From NCBI GenBank assembly GCA_032191485.1, contig JAVDOI010000002.1:2006860-2070859 (forward strand): a DNA stretch of 64,000 bases, written 5' to 3'. The notes beneath the pieces are model-generated. The model was given only the letters and a program-made list of their open reading frames with translations, searched no databases and was not told the DNA's origin. The translations under genes and the position numbers were made by a program. The DNA comes from Leptoclinus maculatus (taxonomy: Eukaryota > Chordata > Actinopteri > Perciformes > Stichaeidae). Shown here in pieces: positions 62,661 to 64,000 of the stretch (within the stretch, counting starts at the first letter, position 1; the number at the start of each line of letters is the position of its first letter).

Positions 62661-62784
62661 TTTTTTGTATGTTCAAGGTCGTCATTTCCATTTTTTTCAA
62701 ACTGAGTTTAAGTCATATTTGTTCTGCAAAGGTGCTGAGAGATGATGTTTCTGCATATGGTGGTGGATACCTAGGTGACTGGAA

Positions 62785-63095
62785 CGTATTCTGGCCCTGT
62801 TGATGGATGCCAAATCTGAGCCAAATTGGGCATTGTAGACACGAGCCAATCCTGGCTGAGACATGGCCGCCCAGCTAATTGGCAGCCAGCACAAAAACAA
62901 GTTCTGGCCTGTTGATGGTTGCCAAATCTGGGCCCAATCGGGCGACATAAAAATGGGCCTAAACTGGCTGAGAAATGGCAGCTGGATTAATCAGCAGCCA
63001 ACATTTAAGCAGGTTCTGGCCCGCTGATGGTTGCCAAATCTGGGCCCAATTAGGGGTTTGTAGACAAAGGCCTATTCCGGCGGAGACAGCCGGAC
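62785..63095. repeat. 112-113-bp minisatellite, about 2.5 copies
   Basis: Units start at CTGGCC.TGTTGATGG (62,791), 62,904 and 63,016. Each contains TGCCAAATCTGGGCCCAAT, TGGCTGAGA.ATGG and CAGCAGCCA-like words. This class of unit is common in fish. Confidence 0.85.
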
Positions 63096-63510
63096 GAAAC
63101 TGTTACAATGGCTGATAGAATCAGCTTCAATCTTAGCTGGTTTTGCTGGATTTAGCTGTTTGGCCAGTACAAGCTACTTTAAGGTGATCAGCTGGTAGAC
63201 TAGTTTCATGTAGCTGGTTGGGAGGTTAGCAGCCAGGTTGGTAGAGCTGGTGTAACTGGTCAGATGGTTTCGGACAAGCATGGCCATCCTGGTGTTACTG
63301 GTCTGATGTTTTAAGAACAAAATCGACACGCTGGTGTAACCATTCACATATGGTCGTGTTAGATTTCATACCAGCATTATTTCCCCAAAAAAAATTGTGT
63401 GTTACAAATCTGTAGAAACTTGAGTTGACAAAAACTGACAAATCAAGCATTCCTATGGCAACTGCCCATGGACAATAGAATGACTGCTTGTGTCAATGTT
63501 AATCCTTTTG
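63096..63510. repeat. Degenerate AGCTGGT-rich tract
   Basis: Words such as TTAGCTGGTTTTGCTGG, ATCAGCTGGTAG, GTAGCTGGTTGG, GAGCTGGTGTAACTGGTCAG and GTGTTACTGGTCTGATG recur from 63,130 to about 63,310. They form a decayed short-period repeat. The remainder to 63,510 is unremarkable. Confidence 0.55.
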
Positions 63511-63568
63511 TGCTTTGCCAATATAGTTCCTGATTCATGCCAATAAATGTAATTTGAATTTGAATTTG
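63511..63568 (+). mobile_element. LINE-like tail ending in (TTTGAAT)n
   Basis: Reads GTGCTTTGCCAATATAG, ATGCCAATAAATGTAA, then TTTGAATTTGAATTTG. A CCAATAAA word with a short terminal TTTGAAT repeat is the style of a fish non-LTR retroelement 3' end. Confidence 0.5.
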
Positions 63569-64000
63569 TACTAGCCAATCACAGCCCAGCTGGGCGGGAC
63601 TAGGCTCAGTTTGAACAGTTTGAAATCGTTTGGACAATTATTTGAACCGAACAATACGTTTGAATAATACTAGTGCATTTGGAAAATGCAGAAGCTTAAA
63701 TTGTGGGAAATATAATGTTCTTTTGGTGGAGCCACTGCGCTCAACCTGGCAACCCACCCAACGTAACCGCCAACGTGCTGTCTGACACGCCCACCACGGA
63801 AGAAAAACATTGTACTCTGATGAGGCACGTTTGTTCTGGGAGTCGATGCTAAACTAGCTTAGCAGGAAAACCAACAGCAGCACACGCGCTACAAACTCTC
63901 CCCGCAGCGTTTAGCTGTTCCCTACTGATGAACAGGGCTAAAGCAATCGCCACACAATCCCCATTTCTCCAGACCATAATTCTTGCTTTGTAAAATAAAA
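63569..64000. other. Non-coding stretch at the right edge, no gene recognised
   Basis: Contains GCCAATCACAGCCCAGCTGG (CCAAT box) near 63,573 and CpG-containing sequence at 63,760-63,920. Nothing more can be supported. Confidence 0.4.

Overview
The window looks like teleost fish nuclear DNA, probably from a percomorph-type ray-finned fish. The evidence is spliced genes with GT-AG introns, very many (TG/AC)n and (GA/TC)n microsatellites, homopolymer G/C runs, and many fragments of fish-type dispersed repeats (tRNA-headed SINEs, L2-like LINE pieces, hAT-type and other small DNA elements). There is no sign of bacterial operons, CRISPR arrays or phage genes. Only two protein-coding loci can be supported, one at each end. 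Most long open frames in between are readings through CA/TG repeats.

Left end (1-3,600, minus strand): the 5' end of a type I collagen alpha-1 gene (col1a1). A TATA box (3,555-3,562), a 5' untranslated region with the conserved collagen 5' stem-loop around the start codon (3,354-3,399), coding exon 1 (signal peptide, 3,366-3,285), intron 1 (about 2 kb) and exon 2 (VWC domain, 1,322-1,131) are all readable and splice in phase. The rest of the gene lies beyond position 1.

Middle (3,600-54,500): about 50 kb in which no gene could be recognised. It holds microsatellites, a 27-bp minisatellite (13,440-14,020) with an 81-bp higher-order period, a perfect 45-bp inverted repeat (9,711-9,839), SINEs at 34.4 and 39.0 kb, LINE fragments at 34.0, 48.8-50.2 and 50.8-51.5 kb, several copies of one dispersed repeat family (25.1, 28.3, 45.4, 46.7, 48.4 kb), and an 829-bp hAT-like non-autonomous transposon (46,807-47,635) nested in one of those copies. 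A CpG-rich patch near 23.1-23.4 kb and a CCAAT-rich patch near 39.3 kb are the only promoter-like spots there.

Right end (54,500-62,700, minus strand): a cluster derived from one secreted C-type lectin gene with two C-type lectin-like domains (CTLDs). Unit A (54,700-57,530) is complete: TATA box, 5' UTR exon, three coding exons giving 261 residues, and a polyadenylation signal. Unit C (59,759-62,044) keeps promoter, UTR exon and signal/CTLD1 exon almost unchanged, but exons 3 and 4 have been removed by an internal deletion. Unit B (about 58,499-59,695) keeps only the first bases of the coding exon plus upstream flank. The cluster therefore shows duplication followed by decay, with a possible extra use of unit C as an alternative promoter and first coding exon for unit A. 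The last 1.3 kb holds two minisatellites and a LINE-like tail.
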